Assembly: GCF_000513295.1 (NCBI RefSeq) | Contig: NC_023065.1 | Coordinates: 4,093,001-4,157,000, forward strand | Direction of reading: 5' to 3' | DNA length: 64,000 nt | Source: Magnetospirillum gryphiswaldense MSR-1 v2 | GTDB lineage: Bacteria > Pseudomonadota > Alphaproteobacteria > Rhodospirillales > Magnetospirillaceae | Part shown: positions 43,581 through 54,913 of the stretch, piece by piece | Layout: every line of letters starts with the position of its first letter | How positions within the stretch are numbered: the stretch's first letter is position 1 | Notes under the pieces: generated by a model | Database searches by the model: none | What the model saw: only the letters and a program-made list of their open reading frames with translations | Told to the model about the DNA's origin: nothing | Translations under genes and position numbers: made by a program

Positions 43581-43615
43581 AAAGGCCCCGGAGAAATCCG
43601 GGGCCTTTGCTTTTG
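43581..43615. terminator. Intrinsic terminator shared by phaC and ettA
   Basis: Perfect 11-bp stem AAAGGCCCCGG/CCGGGGCCTTT around AGAAAT, followed by a T-rich run on the + strand and preceded by an A-rich run, so it can work in both directions between the convergent genes. Confidence 0.9.
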
Positions 43616-43624
43616 CCGGTTGGT

Positions 43625-45307
<1,683 letters not shown>

Positions 45308-45514
45308 GGAACCTCCGGCACGCGCGAATCGAATTGGGTTGCATGGGGTTTAGACGCCTTGGGGGCAGCCCGTCAAGAACGACCCGCGCGAAGCACGAGA
45401 CCGACCCGCGCCGGGCGAAAGGCTGGGCTGCCGCCAAAGCCCCTTGCCAGCCTTTTGCGCAAGGAGGACCATGTTCGCCGATAAGAGAGAGAAATTGCTT
45501 GGGAGGGCCTGACA

Positions 45515-47548
45515 ATGACTGGCAAGACAGTTTCGCTTCCGCGTGCCGCCGCCCTGGTGGGGCCGTTTTCCAGCGGCAAGACCAGCCTGCTGGAGGCGCT
45601 GTTGTTCCGCGCGGAAGCCATCCCCCGTCAAGGTCGCATCAAGGATGGCAACACCGTCGGTGATGCAAGCGTGGAAGCCCGCGCCCGGCTGATGAGCGTC
45701 GAGCCCAATCTGGCCGGGGTCGAGTATCTGGGCGAACGCTGGACCTTCATCGACTGCCCCGGCTCGGTGGAGTTTCAGCAAGACACGTATAATGTGCTGA
45801 TGGCGGTGGACGCCGCCATCGTGGTGTGCGAACCCGATCCCGCCCGCGCGGTAATGGTGGCGCCACTGTTGAAGTTTCTGGATGAACACGGTGTGCCGCA
45901 TCTCCTGTTCATCAACAAGATCGACAGCAACGGCACCCGGCTGCGTGAGACGCTGGAGGCGCTGCAAGGCGTGTCCGACCGCCCGCTGGTGCTGCGCGAG
46001 GTTCCCATCCGCGAGGGCGAGCAGGTCACCGGCTTCATCGATCTGGTCAGCGAGCGGGCCTATAAGTACCGCCCCGGCCAGAAATCCGACCTGATCAAGA
46101 TTCCCGATGCCATCAAGGAGGAGGAACAATTGGCCCGCCAGGAAATGCTGGAGCATCTGGCCGATTTCGACGACCACCTGATGGAAGAATTGCTCGAAGA
46201 CATCACCCCACCGCAGCAAGAGCTTTACGACGACCTGGCCCGCGATCTGGCCGATGATTTGATCGTGCCGGTGTTCTTCGGCTCGGCCGAAAACGATGGT
46301 GGCATCACCCGGCTGTGGAAGGCGTTGCGCCATGACGTGCCGGCCCCCACCGCCACCGCCGCCCGTTTGGGTTTCACCAATGGCGGAGCCGCCACCGCCC
46401 AGGTGTTCAAGACCGTCCATGCCGCCCATACCGGCAAGCTGTCCTGGGCTCGCGTGTTGCGCGGCGAGTTCGCCGATGCCCAGGCCTTGGCCGGCGGCAA
46501 GGTGTCGGGGCTGTATCTGCCCGCTGTGGGCACCGCCGCCAAGATGACCAAGGCGGGCCTGGGCGACGTGGTCGGTTTCGGTCGTCTGGACAATGCCCAG
46601 ACCGGTGATGTGCTGGGCGGTGACGACCAGGGCGGCACCCTTTGGCCCAAGCCGCTGGAGCCCCTGTTCGCCCTGGCGCTGGAAGCCGAGAAAAAGGGCG
46701 ACGACGTCAAGCTTTCGGGGGCGCTGACCAAACTGGCCGAGGAAGACCCGTCCTATCGGCTGGAACAGAACGCCGAATTCGGCGAAACCGTGCTGTGGGG
46801 CCAAGGCGAAATCCACCTGCTGGTGGCGTTGGAACGGCTGAAAAGCCGGTTCGGCCTGGGTGTCGTCACCCACAAGCCGACGGTGCCCTATAAGGAAACC
46901 ATCAAGAAGCCGGTCAGCGTCCATGGCCGCCACAAGAAGCAATCGGGTGGGCATGGCCAGTTCGGCGACGTCCACGTGGACATTCGCCCGCAGCCGCGCG
47001 GCGCCGGTTTCGTCTTCGAGGACAAGATCGTCGGCGGCGCGGTACCGCGTCAGTATATTCCGGCGGTGGAAGACGGTGTGGTCGATTTCCTCAAGCAGGG
47101 CGCCCTTGGCTTCCCGGTGGTGGACATCGCCGTCACCTTGACCGACGGCAGCTATCACGCGGTGGACAGTTCCGACATGGCCTTCAAGACGGCGGCGCGC
47201 ATCGCCATGGCCGAAGGCATGCCGCAATGCGACCCGGTGCTGCTGGAACCCATCCTGGCGGTGGAAATCTCGGTTCCCACCGATTTCACCTCGAAAGCCC
47301 AGCGTATCATCACCGGACGGCGCGGCCAGATCCTGGGCTTCGACGCCAAGGAAGGCTGGGCTGGCTGGGATCAGGTGTCAGCCTATCTGCCGCAGGCGGA
47401 AATGGGGGACCTGATCGTTGAACTGCGGTCCCTGACCATGGGGGTCGGCACGTTCGGCTGGCGTTTCGACCATTTGCAGGAACTGTCGGGGCGGGCCGCC
47501 ACCCAGGTGGTGGATGCGCGCAAGGAATCCCTGGCGAAAAAGGGGTGA
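45515..47548 (+). CDS. Elongation factor G-like GTPase (EF-G2 type)
   Basis: 677 residues, shorter than canonical EF-G. G1 is GPFSSGKTSLLEALL (a Ser in place of the usual His/Asp-Ala-Gly order), G3 is FIDCPGSVEF instead of DTPGH, and G4 is FINKID. Domains II to V follow (VFKTVHAAHTGKLSWARV, GQGEIHLLVALERL, DRRGQILGFDAKEGWAGW-like). Such EF-G-like proteins in alphaproteobacteria have undefined roles, and the G3 change suggests it is not the main translocase. Followed by a terminator. Confidence 0.9.
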   Translation: MTGKTVSLPRAAALVGPFSSGKTSLLEALLFRAEAIPRQGRIKDGNTVGDASVEARARLMSVEPNLAGVEYLGERWTFIDCPGSVEFQQDTYNVLMAVDAAIVVCEPDPARAVMVAPLLKFLDEHGVPHLLFINKIDSNGTRLRETLEALQGVSDRPLVLREVPIREGEQVTGFIDLVSERAYKYRPGQKSDLIKIPDAIKEEEQLARQEMLEHLADFDDHLMEELLEDITPPQQELYDDLARDLADDLIVPVFFGSAENDGGITRLWKALRHDVPAPTATAARLGFTNGGAATAQVFKTVHAAHTGKLSWARVLRGEFADAQALAGGKVSGLYLPAVGTAAKMTKAGLGDVVGFGRLDNAQTGDVLGGDDQGGTLWPKPLEPLFALALEAEKKGDDVKLSGALTKLAEEDPSYRLEQNAEFGETVLWGQGEIHLLVALERLKSRFGLGVVTHKPTVPYKETIKKPVSVHGRHKKQSGGHGQFGDVHVDIRPQPRGAGFVFEDKIVGGAVPRQYIPAVEDGVVDFLKQGALGFPVVDIAVTLTDGSYHAVDSSDMAFKTAARIAMAEGMPQCDPVLLEPILAVEISVPTDFTSKAQRIITGRRGQILGFDAKEGWAGWDQVSAYLPQAEMGDLIVELRSLTMGVGTFGWRFDHLQELSGRAATQVVDARKESLAKKG

Positions 47549-47556
47549 GATAAGGG

Positions 47557-47591
47557 AAAAGGCCGGGGCGCTATCCCCGGCCTTTATTTTC
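47557..47591. terminator. Intrinsic terminator shared by the EF-G-like gene and the 47584 gene
   Basis: Stem AAAGGCCGGGG/CCCCGGCCTTT with a CGCTAT loop and flanking A and T runs. It lies at the 3' ends of two convergent genes and overlaps the stop of the minus-strand one. Confidence 0.85.
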
Positions 47592-49287
47592 CGAACCCGG
47601 CGCGCACCAGCAGTACGTGGAAATCGCGCAGGGCCTTTTGTGCCTTGGCCGGGTCGGCGATGCCGTCAACGAAATGGGCGTCGAAATTGGGCTGGCGCAA
47701 CAAGGTCAGAATGCGTTCCCGCGCCCGGGTCATGGCCTTGCCTTCCGGCAGCACGCCGGCGGCGCAGAACTGCACCAGACGGACGGCGCGGTCGCGCAGA
47801 TGGCTGTCATGGTGATCCAGCTTCTCGATGATCTGTTCTTCGATCAGGTAGCGTTCCAAGATGGCGTCGATGTGGGCGCACACCTTGTCTTTCATGGCCG
47901 CGGGGAAGGGTGAGCGCTGCATGGACCGGTGGGCGGCGGTGGCGCGGCCCATCTTGTCGCGCGGCGTCAACCCACGCTGGCACAGGCGCAGGATGGAGAC
48001 GCAACTCAAGACCCGCTGGAAATGCCCCATGATGTCGGCGCTGTGTTCCGGTCCGATGGGACTGGCGGCCAAGTCGCACAGATACATGATGCCATAGGCC
48101 ATGTCGGGCATGACGTTGAAGCAATTGGCGATGGCGATGGTCACGCCCTTGGCCCCGCCTTCGTCCAGCATGCGGGTATAGCGGGTGGTCAGGGCCTCGG
48201 CGGTGTCGGCGCCGAACAAAGGCCCGTCGGGGCCGAGCATGCGACCGACGACCTGGATGAAGGCGTCGCGTTCCTTGCCCGGATCGTTGCGATAAAGCGG
48301 ATTGGGCGAGCGCAACTGACGGTGCGCCCGGTCGATCAGGATGTTGCGGCTTTCCGGCAGCTTCTGTTGCTTGAACAGGTCGTTGAGCAAGGCCGCAGAT
48401 TCACCCAACTCGCTTTTGTCGGAAACGAAGGTGCCTTCGGCCAGGTCCAGCATGGCGCAGATGGCCGCCGCCAGACTGGGCTGGAAGCCCAGGATTTCCT
48501 GAACCACGTTCGAGCCCAGCACGTCGGCGATGACGCCGTCCAACAAGGCCAGCGAATGGGTGTCACCCTCCGCCGCCGCCAGGGCGCACAGCCGTTCCAG
48601 TTTGCCGGCCCAGGAGCGGACATCGACCAGATCGCGCGACAGCACCACCATGGCGAGGAAGTCGGCCTCGGTCGGTTCGGCGGCCAGGCCGGCGACATGG
48701 TCGTACATGTCCTTGAAGGCGCCGTTGAGCTTGGGCAGCTTCATGCCGTCGGCGCGGCGCGCCTTGGCCGACATCTCGTCCAGTGACTTGAAGATTTCCT
48801 CGCGCCGGGTTTTGGAATCGCCCTCGCCATCCTTGGTCTGCAACATGGCGACCCGGTCCACCGCCGACGGCAGCAGCGTGTCCTTGTCCTGGAGGCGCTT
48901 CAGTTCCTTGTAATTGTGCATCAGCTCGGTGGGGGTGACGTAAGCCTTTTCCATGTAATTGCGGAACAGGCGGTTGGTCACCGCGCGGCTTTGCGCGCCG
49001 TAATAATCGGTGGGCGCTTCGCATTTTGGCGGCGCCTCGTCGATCTTGACGATATGCACGGGGCCGTCGTCACGCACGGCCTGGGTCTGGCTGAAAATCT
49101 CTTTTTCATCGAAGGTGCCGTCGCCGCGCGCCCAATTGCGCAGGACGCGCGCGCCCTCACATTTCTTGTCGGTCAGCAGCTTTTTGGCGGCGGTAACCGC
49201 AGCCGCCTCTTCGGCGACCAGTGACTGTTGAATCCAACGGCCATCTTTCATGACCTGGATTTCAAAGTTGGCGCGTTCAGACGCCAT
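47584..49287 (-). CDS. Large helical protein of unknown function
   Basis: 567 residues from ATG 49287, with GGAGAG upstream. There is no signal peptide, membrane segment or recognisable catalytic motif. A small N-terminal beta part (EIQVMKDGRWIQQSLVAEEAAAVTAAKKLL) seems to be a separate domain. The remainder is predicted helical throughout, with pieces such as TPTELMHNYKELKRLQDKD, LLDGVIADVLGSNVVQEILG and CSILRLCQRGLTPRDKM. The repeated helical layout suggests a scaffold. I recognise no family; relatives are probably confined to Rhodospirillales. Confidence 0.75.
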   Translation of the reverse strand: MASERANFEIQVMKDGRWIQQSLVAEEAAAVTAAKKLLTDKKCEGARVLRNWARGDGTFDEKEIFSQTQAVRDDGPVHIVKIDEAPPKCEAPTDYYGAQSRAVTNRLFRNYMEKAYVTPTELMHNYKELKRLQDKDTLLPSAVDRVAMLQTKDGEGDSKTRREEIFKSLDEMSAKARRADGMKLPKLNGAFKDMYDHVAGLAAEPTEADFLAMVVLSRDLVDVRSWAGKLERLCALAAAEGDTHSLALLDGVIADVLGSNVVQEILGFQPSLAAAICAMLDLAEGTFVSDKSELGESAALLNDLFKQQKLPESRNILIDRAHRQLRSPNPLYRNDPGKERDAFIQVVGRMLGPDGPLFGADTAEALTTRYTRMLDEGGAKGVTIAIANCFNVMPDMAYGIMYLCDLAASPIGPEHSADIMGHFQRVLSCVSILRLCQRGLTPRDKMGRATAAHRSMQRSPFPAAMKDKVCAHIDAILERYLIEEQIIEKLDHHDSHLRDRAVRLVQFCAAGVLPEGKAMTRARERILTLLRQPNFDAHFVDGIADPAKAQKALRDFHVLLVRAGFGK

Positions 49288-49491
49288 CGCCCGCTCTCCT
49301 TTTCCCGATCCCATTCTGACGACCGGTATCCATGCTTAAGGAATACCTGTGCGGTAAGTTCGTTGTCACGGGAAAGTTGGGGGATTATTCGTTATTTTTC
49401 TTGGGTCAGGACGCCATTCACCTAAAGGTAGATTGTTCTTGTGCCTGGAAAGTCGCAAAATTAGGCACAGAGTCGAGTGAAGGGGGCCATC

Positions 49492-49821
49492 ATGTCCGGG
49501 AATATTCGATTTACGTGGCTGCGCCCGGGGGGCTGGACTCGCTTGGGGGTAGTGGTGGCGGTGGCCATCATGTTCTCGACCCCCATGCTGTGGTCGCTGG
49601 GGGCCTTTGGCGACGGTGATGAAGCGTTGCGCCGCGCCCTGATCTTCCTGTTCTCGGGCCTGTGGTTCGGCATCGGCATCGGTTACGCCGCCAGTTGGGC
49701 GTTGCGTGGCTTCGTCCTGCGGGCGAAGGACCATGACGACGACGATGACGAACCGGCCCATGCCCGTCCCGCCGTCCGTCCACCGGCGCCGGCGCATCCG
49801 CCGGCGCGACCGGGGCACTGA
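49492..49821 (+). CDS. Small two-span membrane protein with acidic/Pro-rich tail
   Basis: 109 residues from ATG 49492 (GAAGGGGG upstream); GTG 49477 would add five. Two hydrophobic segments (about 17-36 and 52-72), then a run of six Asp with His (DHDDDDDEPAH) and a Pro/Ala-rich end. Likely an inner-membrane protein with a cytoplasmic tail. No family recognised. Convergent with the HerA-like gene. Confidence 0.65.
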   Translation: MSGNIRFTWLRPGGWTRLGVVVAVAIMFSTPMLWSLGAFGDGDEALRRALIFLFSGLWFGIGIGYAASWALRGFVLRAKDHDDDDDEPAHARPAVRPPAPAHPPARPGH

Positions 49822-49824
49822 CCT

Positions 49825-51309
49825 TCAGCGTTTGAGGATGGCCCCCAACACGCCGCGCACGATCTGGCGGCCCAGGGCCGAGCCCAGACTGCTGGCCAAG
49901 CCGCGAGCCACCGATTTCACCGCCGCTTCGGCGATGGTGTCGGTGGCGGGACGGCGGCGCGGGCTGGGGGGCGGGGCGCCCTCCACCCGTCCCCAGGCGC
50001 CTCGGTGTTGCGGCGTCGGGGCGCTGTCCTGGACTGGGCTGGCGCGGGCGGTCAGGCGTTCATAGGCCGAGTCGCGGTCGATGGCGGCTTCGTATTCACC
50101 CTTGACCGGACTTTCTTCCATGACCTGTCGGCGCTGGTCGTCCGCCAGGACGCTGAGCGAAGTGGCCGGCGGGGCGATCAATGCCCGTTGCACCATTCCG
50201 GGAATGCCGTCGCCGTCCAGCAGCGATACCAAGGCTTCCCCCTTGCCCAATTCCTGAATGGCCTGGGCGGTGTCCAGGCGCGGATTGGGGCGGAAGGTTT
50301 CCGCCGCCGCCCGCACCGCCTTCTGGTCGCGCGGTGTGAAGGCGCGCAAGGCGTGTTGGATGCGGTGACCAAGCTGACCCAAGACGGTTTCCGGGATATC
50401 CAGGGGGGATTGGGTGACGAAATAGACGCCCACGCCCTTGGAACGGATCAGGCGCACCACCTGCTCGACCTGGGTGACCAGGGCGGTGGGGGCGTCGTTG
50501 AACAGCAGGTGGGCTTCGTCGAAAAAGAACACCAGCTTGGGCTTGGCCACGTCGCCCACTTCCGGCAGGCTCTCAAACAGTTCCGACAGCATCCACAGCA
50601 AGAAGGTGGCGTAAAGGGCCGGGCTTTTCATCAGTTCGTCGGCGGCCAGCACGTTGACTGCGCCACGGCCATCGGGCGCGACCATCATCAGATCGGCGAA
50701 ATCCAGGGCCGGTTCGCCGAAAAAGCTGTCGGCGCCCTGGTTTTCCAGCGCCAATAAGGCACGCTGGATGGCGCCGACCGAAGATGAGGCCACCGCCCCG
50801 TAACGGCTGTTCAATTGGTTGGCGTTTTCCCCCACATAGCTGATCAGGGCGCGCAAATCCTTGAGATCAAGCAGCAAAAGGCCTTCATCGTCGGCATAAC
50901 GGAAGGCGACGTTGAGTACGCCTTCCTGCACATCGGTCAGGCCCAGCATGCGCGCCAGCAGGATCGGGCCGATATCGGAAACCGTTGCCCGCACCGGATG
51001 GCCCTGGCGACCGAACAGATCCCAGAACACCACCGGCAGCCCGGCTCCCTGCCAGTCAAGCTTGAGCTTTGCCGCCCGTTCGGCGATGCGTGGCGACGTT
51101 TCCCCCGGCTTGGCCAAACCACCCAGGTCGCCCTTGACGTCGGCCATGAATACCGGCACCCCGGCGGCGGAAAATCCCTCGGCCAGCACCCGTAGCGATA
51201 CCGTCTTGCCGGTACCGGTGGCGCCGGCGATCAGGCCATGACGGTTGGCAACGGACAGGTCGAGCCACAGCGGGCTTTCGCCGCCACCGATAAAAATTTT
51301 CTCCGCCAT
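49825..51309 (-). CDS. HerA-like ATPase (DUF853 helicase family)
   Basis: 494 residues. An FtsK/HerA-type P-loop is present ([24 protein letters not shown]), then [18 protein letters not shown], the Walker [17 protein letters not shown], and a sensor region [21 protein letters not shown]. The C-terminal part has an arginine-rich and hydrophobic tail. The family forms hexameric DNA-translocating ATPases of uncertain role in bacteria. It is a stand-alone gene, not next to a NurA nuclease. Confidence 0.9.
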   Translation of the reverse strand: MAEKIFIGGGESPLWLDLSVANRHGLIAGATGTGKTVSLRVLAEGFSAAGVPVFMADVKGDLGGLAKPGETSPRIAERAAKLKLDWQGAGLPVVFWDLFGRQGHPVRATVSDIGPILLARMLGLTDVQEGVLNVAFRYADDEGLLLLDLKDLRALISYVGENANQLNSRYGAVASSSVGAIQRALLALENQGADSFFGEPALDFADLMMVAPDGRGAVNVLAADELMKSPALYATFLLWMLSELFESLPEVGDVAKPKLVFFFDEAHLLFNDAPTALVTQVEQVVRLIRSKGVGVYFVTQSPLDIPETVLGQLGHRIQHALRAFTPRDQKAVRAAAETFRPNPRLDTAQAIQELGKGEALVSLLDGDGIPGMVQRALIAPPATSLSVLADDQRRQVMEESPVKGEYEAAIDRDSAYERLTARASPVQDSAPTPQHRGAWGRVEGAPPPSPRRRPATDTIAEAAVKSVARGLASSLGSALGRQIVRGVLGAILKR

Positions 51310-51362
51310 GACATTCCCTCAAGATTAAGCGTGATCAGCGACAGGTGGATGGTAGCAAAAAA

Positions 51363-52859
51363 CTACTCATCCTCATCCTCATCCTCGTCATCGTCGGATT
51401 CGTCGTCCTCATCCTCATCATCGTCGGATTCGTCGTCCTCATCCTCATCATCGTCGGATTCGTCGTCCTCATCCTCATCATCGTCGGATTCGTCGTCCTC
51501 ATCCTCATCATCGTCGGATTCGTCGTCCTCATCCTCATCATCGTCGGATTCGTCGTCCTCATCCTCATCATCGTCGGATTCGTCGTCCTCATCCTCGTCA
51601 TCGTCGGATTCGTCGTCTTCATCCTCGTCGTCGTCGGATTCGTCGTCTTCATCCTCGTCGTCGTCGGATTCTTCGTCTTCATCCTCGTCGTCGTCGGATT
51701 CGTCGTCTTCATCCTCGTCATCGTCGGATTCGTCGTCTTCATCCTCGTCATCATCGGATTCGTCGTCTTCATCCTCGTCGTCATCGGACTCGTCATCAAC
51801 AAGGATGACGTCGTCGATGTCGACGTTTTCCAATTCGTCAAAGCGGCCATCAACGACCACCTCGGAATATTGACTATACTGGTCAGGCAACTCGTCCTTG
51901 GCGTCGACGGTGACCAATTTGAACAGGTTGGTGGCAACGAGAGACAGCAATTCGGTGGTGACTTGCTGGATGACGAAATCCACACCGGCGCCGCCATTGG
52001 TCACCGGGGCGTGGTCGTCGGACCAAGTGTCGCGAGAACTCAACGGGTCGCCCTTGGGGACGAAAGTCCAGCAATCGCTGTCGTTGAACTCCGTGCTCAT
52101 CAAATAGGAATAGGGCATGTAGCAATAGCCCCGGTCGCCCCACTCCGTCCCCCATGAATTGCGGACGATGAACACCTGTTCCACGTCGGAGTAGCCGACA
52201 CAGCACATGGCGTGGTTGCTGTGGTCGCCCCGGCTGATTTCCCTGGCCTTGGGAATGGGGACGACGCCGCCCCTGTCGCTGCATTCGTCGAAGGAATCGA
52301 ACAAGGCACAGCCGAAAACAATGGGATAGCCTTCGGCCAGGCTGGTTTTCCAGGCCTCCAACTCGACCGGCACCTGGACCGTGTCGCGGATGCTGTATTT
52401 GGCGGCTTCCTGATAGGCGGTGCCGTCGGGCTTGCGCGTCACCAGCGGTTTGCGGAACGGCCATTTGCTTTCGGTGCAGACGCCGAAACGGGTCAGGCCC
52501 TCCATGGCGTGTTGGATGACGCTGCCTTCGTCCACATCCTGTTCGTCACAGCGCCAGCGGGCGTTGTAATAGATGAACAACCGACTGGCGTCGTAATTGT
52601 GGCCGCTGGCCCGCTTGATCCAATATTCATAGGCCCCGGCAGCGGCATTGGCGGTGCAGCTGTTGGTGTCGCCTTGGTCTTCCACCGGCGTCATGAACTG
52701 CCGCAAATCAACCTTGGCCGGCAAGGTGACCCGTTGGATACCGCGCGAGGGTACATAAAGCGAGGCGCCGGGCTTGGGCTTCATGAACTTATAACCGCCG
52801 CCCCTGGCCGGGCCTGATTTTTTGGCGGACGAAAACCAGTCGGGAAGACGAAACACCAT
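51363..52859 (-). CDS. Papain-family (C1) cysteine peptidase with acidic repeat tail
   Basis: 498 residues, no signal peptide. The peptidase core is about residues 45-300: oxyanion Gln62 and nucleophile Cys68 (VEDQGDTNSCTANA), His216 (DHSNHAMCCVGY) and Asn234 (VRNSWGTEWGDRGY). All catalytic residues are kept, without the propeptide typical of eukaryotic papains. Residues about 355-498 are 14 near-perfect decapeptides of Asp, Glu and Ser, giving a very strong negative charge. The tail may bind metal ions, position the enzyme or act as an inhibitor; this is inference. A single gene with the small gene at 53097 as its upstream neighbour. Confidence 0.85.
   Translation of the reverse strand: MVFRLPDWFSSAKKSGPARGGGYKFMKPKPGASLYVPSRGIQRVTLPAKVDLRQFMTPVEDQGDTNSCTANAAAGAYEYWIKRASGHNYDASRLFIYYNARWRCDEQDVDEGSVIQHAMEGLTRFGVCTESKWPFRKPLVTRKPDGTAYQEAAKYSIRDTVQVPVELEAWKTSLAEGYPIVFGCALFDSFDECSDRGGVVPIPKAREISRGDHSNHAMCCVGYSDVEQVFIVRNSWGTEWGDRGYCYMPYSYLMSTEFNDSDCWTFVPKGDPLSSRDTWSDDHAPVTNGGAGVDFVIQQVTTELLSLVATNLFKLVTVDAKDELPDQYSQYSEVVVDGRFDELENVDIDDVILVDDESDDDEDEDDESDDDEDEDDESDDDEDEDDESDDDEDEDEESDDDEDEDDESDDDEDEDDESDDDEDEDDESDDDEDEDDESDDDEDEDDESDDDEDEDDESDDDEDEDDESDDDEDEDDESDDDEDEDDESDDDEDEDEDE
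51371..51795 (-). repeat. 30-bp tandem repeat, about 14 copies
   Basis: The unit TCGTCGGATTCGTCGTC plus 13 further bases repeats about 14 times, in frame, encoding the Asp/Glu/Ser decapeptide of the C1 peptidase tail. Copies near the stop codon side are almost identical, while those near 51650-51790 show third-position changes, so recent expansion occurred at the 3' side of the gene. Such a tract is prone to copy-number change. Confidence 0.92.
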
Positions 52860-53028
52860 GGCCGGGACTGCTTTCCTGCAAGGGGTGGTCGGCGACTTTA
52901 TATCATATCCCGCTGATCGGAACCGGTCAGCGACGGCCTCAAGCGGCGGGCGGGTTGCTCGGCAACCCTTGCCTCCCGCGGCATAAGCCGCGCGGCCCCT
53001 TGGGCCTAGCCAAATAAACAGGCAACAA

Positions 53029-53059
53029 AAACCCCACTTCCTGGTGGGAAGTGGGGTTC
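53029..53059 (-). terminator. Intrinsic terminator of the 53097 gene
   Basis: Stem AACCCCACTTCC/GGAAGTGGGGTT with a short loop, followed on the minus strand by a T run. It separates the small gene from the C1 peptidase gene, so these are separate transcripts. Confidence 0.85.
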
Positions 53060-53096
53060 GTTGTCCGGGGGTGACCCCGCCAACGGCCAGACGCGA

Positions 53097-53306
53097 TTAC
53101 TTATTCATGGTCGCAAGCGTGGTGATCGCCTGAGCCCACAGAACGTACTTGTTGGTCGCCAGATCCTCGATGGACGAGATGCCCAGGTGCTTCTTCAAGG
53201 CTTCGGCGCCGGCATCCGAGATACCCTGCAAAGCGGCGGGCGAAGCCTTGGCCACTTCGGCCACCGGCTTGTTCTCGAAAGCCTTGTCCAGCATGTCCTT
53301 AAGCAT
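53097..53306 (-). CDS. Small helix-hairpin-helix-like protein
   Basis: 69 residues from ATG 53306 (an upstream in-frame ATG at 53318 adds four). It reads as a short helix (MLKDMLDKAFENK) and then LQGISDAGAEALKKHLGISSIEDLATNKYVLWAQAI, whose I-S-x-x-x-A/L-K pattern resembles helix-hairpin-helix/DUF4332-like folds. Proteins with a LATNKYVLWAQAI-type ending are common in proteobacteria but unnamed. Function unknown. Confidence 0.65.
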   Translation of the reverse strand: MLKDMLDKAFENKPVAEVAKASPAALQGISDAGAEALKKHLGISSIEDLATNKYVLWAQAITTLATMNK

Positions 53307-53502
53307 AGAAACCCCCATGAATGATTGTAACCCATCAGCGCCCTATACATAGAGGGGCTGCTGTTCACAAGAGTGCGATTAAAAAGTGATCGTGTCCAGG
53401 GGTATTGGCATCAATTTAAAGTGCAATTGTTAATGGACGTACACATTGTGTATTGCTGTTGACCTTGTTGATATGTGGTTTTGCTTTGTATATTTCTTGT
53501 CA

Positions 53503-54792
53503 TCACCCCTCGCGGATGGCGACAAGATAAAGTTCATCCTGATGGACGCGAACCAGCTGGAAAAATTCCGGGTCCAACTCGCCGGACAGGCACATCTTGT
53601 CCATAATGGCGATGACCTGGTCGACCGACAGCCGACCGCGATAGGGGCGCATCTGACACAGTGCCTGAAAAATGTCGCACAGGGTCAGCAGACGGGTTTC
53701 GCTGTCGATATGTTCGCCATGCCAGCCAAACGGATAGCCGGTGCCATTCAGCTTTTCGTGGTGATGGGCGGCCCAGCGGGCGATGGGGGTGTCGGGAAAC
53801 AGCGCCGACAGCACGATCTTGGTGTCCAGCGGATGGCGCAGCATGACGTCGTGTTCGTCGTCGCTGAGGGCGCCGGGTTTTTCCAATATTTCATCGGGGG
53901 TGCGCAATTTGCCGACATCGTGCAGCAAGGCGGCCATGCGCAACATCTGGCGCCGCTTGGGGTCGAAGCCCAGGCGCTCGGTCAGGGTGTGGACCAGATC
54001 GGCCACCCGCAGGCTGTGATAATGGGTGAACGGGCTTTTGGCGTCGACGATGTGCGAGATCATTTCCCCCAGGGCGATGATGTCGTCGAAGCCCAGCCGC
54101 AGGCAATGATCCCAATGTCCCAACGTCTCGAAGATGGCGGCGTCGAGAAACTCGTCTTCCAACTCGATCCAAAAGCTGTCGCGGCGCATGGCCTGGGCCA
54201 GGGCTTCAAACAGATGCGGTGAAAACAAGGTGCCCACATGCGGAGCCAGGGTGGCCAGCAGGGTGTCGCGGGCCCGCAGAACCTGATGGTTGCGGTGATT
54301 TTGCAAGTAGGTGGCGCGCACCACGTCGAAACGGTCAGCCAGAAACACCAGGTTGGCGCATTCCCGTGTCCGTTCATCGAGGCTTTGCGGCAGCATGGCC
54401 CAGCGGGCATGGTGGTGGCGGATGACGGTGGCATAGGGGGCGAAGGGGGCGAATCCCTGGGCGAAGGCGGCGCCGCGCCGGCAATGGTCGTCGGCGCCTT
54501 CCCATTCCAACTCATCGATCAGTTTCTGGTGGGTGGCGGTGGACGACACCCCGCAATCGTGGATCATGCCGGCAATCATCATGAAATGCCGGGTCTGGCG
54601 GTCCCATCCGAGGAAATGGGCGATGCGATGGCACATCAGACCGACGCGGCGGCCATGGCTTTTGTCATCGACGCCCACATAATCCAAGGCCTTGGTCACC
54701 GTATGGGCGACCCGCCCCAAATCGATGGACAGGCCGTCAAAATCCTGGGGCGGGACGCTTTGCCTGTTCATGGGAATATCCAAGGAGGACAC
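53503..54792 (-). CDS. Double HD-domain protein with C-terminal HD-GYP phosphodiesterase
   Basis: 429 residues. The N-terminal HD domain (about 45-130) shows HGRRVGLMCHRIAHFLGW, MIAGMIHDCG and VIRHHHARW. The C-terminal domain (about 245-400) has HYHSLRVADLVHTL, LLHDVGKLRTPDEILEKPGALSDDE, HPLDTKIVL and HHEKLNGTGYPFG, the HD-GYP signature with Asn in place of Asp before GTGYP. HD-GYP proteins hydrolyse cyclic di-GMP. The first HD may be regulatory or act on a different substrate. ATG 54792 is the longest frame; 54771 is another ATG. Confidence 0.85.
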   Translation of the reverse strand: MSSLDIPMNRQSVPPQDFDGLSIDLGRVAHTVTKALDYVGVDDKSHGRRVGLMCHRIAHFLGWDRQTRHFMMIAGMIHDCGVSSTATHQKLIDELEWEGADDHCRRGAAFAQGFAPFAPYATVIRHHHARWAMLPQSLDERTRECANLVFLADRFDVVRATYLQNHRNHQVLRARDTLLATLAPHVGTLFSPHLFEALAQAMRRDSFWIELEDEFLDAAIFETLGHWDHCLRLGFDDIIALGEMISHIVDAKSPFTHYHSLRVADLVHTLTERLGFDPKRRQMLRMAALLHDVGKLRTPDEILEKPGALSDDEHDVMLRHPLDTKIVLSALFPDTPIARWAAHHHEKLNGTGYPFGWHGEHIDSETRLLTLCDIFQALCQMRPYRGRLSVDQVIAIMDKMCLSGELDPEFFQLVRVHQDELYLVAIREG

Positions 54793-54913
54793 GGCTTACC
54801 TATTGAGGTGGCGATGAGGCGGGAAACATCAATCCCGTGTGTGCGTAATCATACGCTTGGCGCTTGAATACGGTTGGTGGCGGATTTGAATGGATGGTAA
54901 ACGGTCGCGGTCG

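Noticed and set aside
51238-51873. A Ser-rich + strand protein and a Val/Ile-rich alternative frame over the 30-bp repeat
   Set aside because: Both are readings of the tandem repeat antisense to the C1 peptidase tail, and the peptidase frame has an intact catalytic domain.
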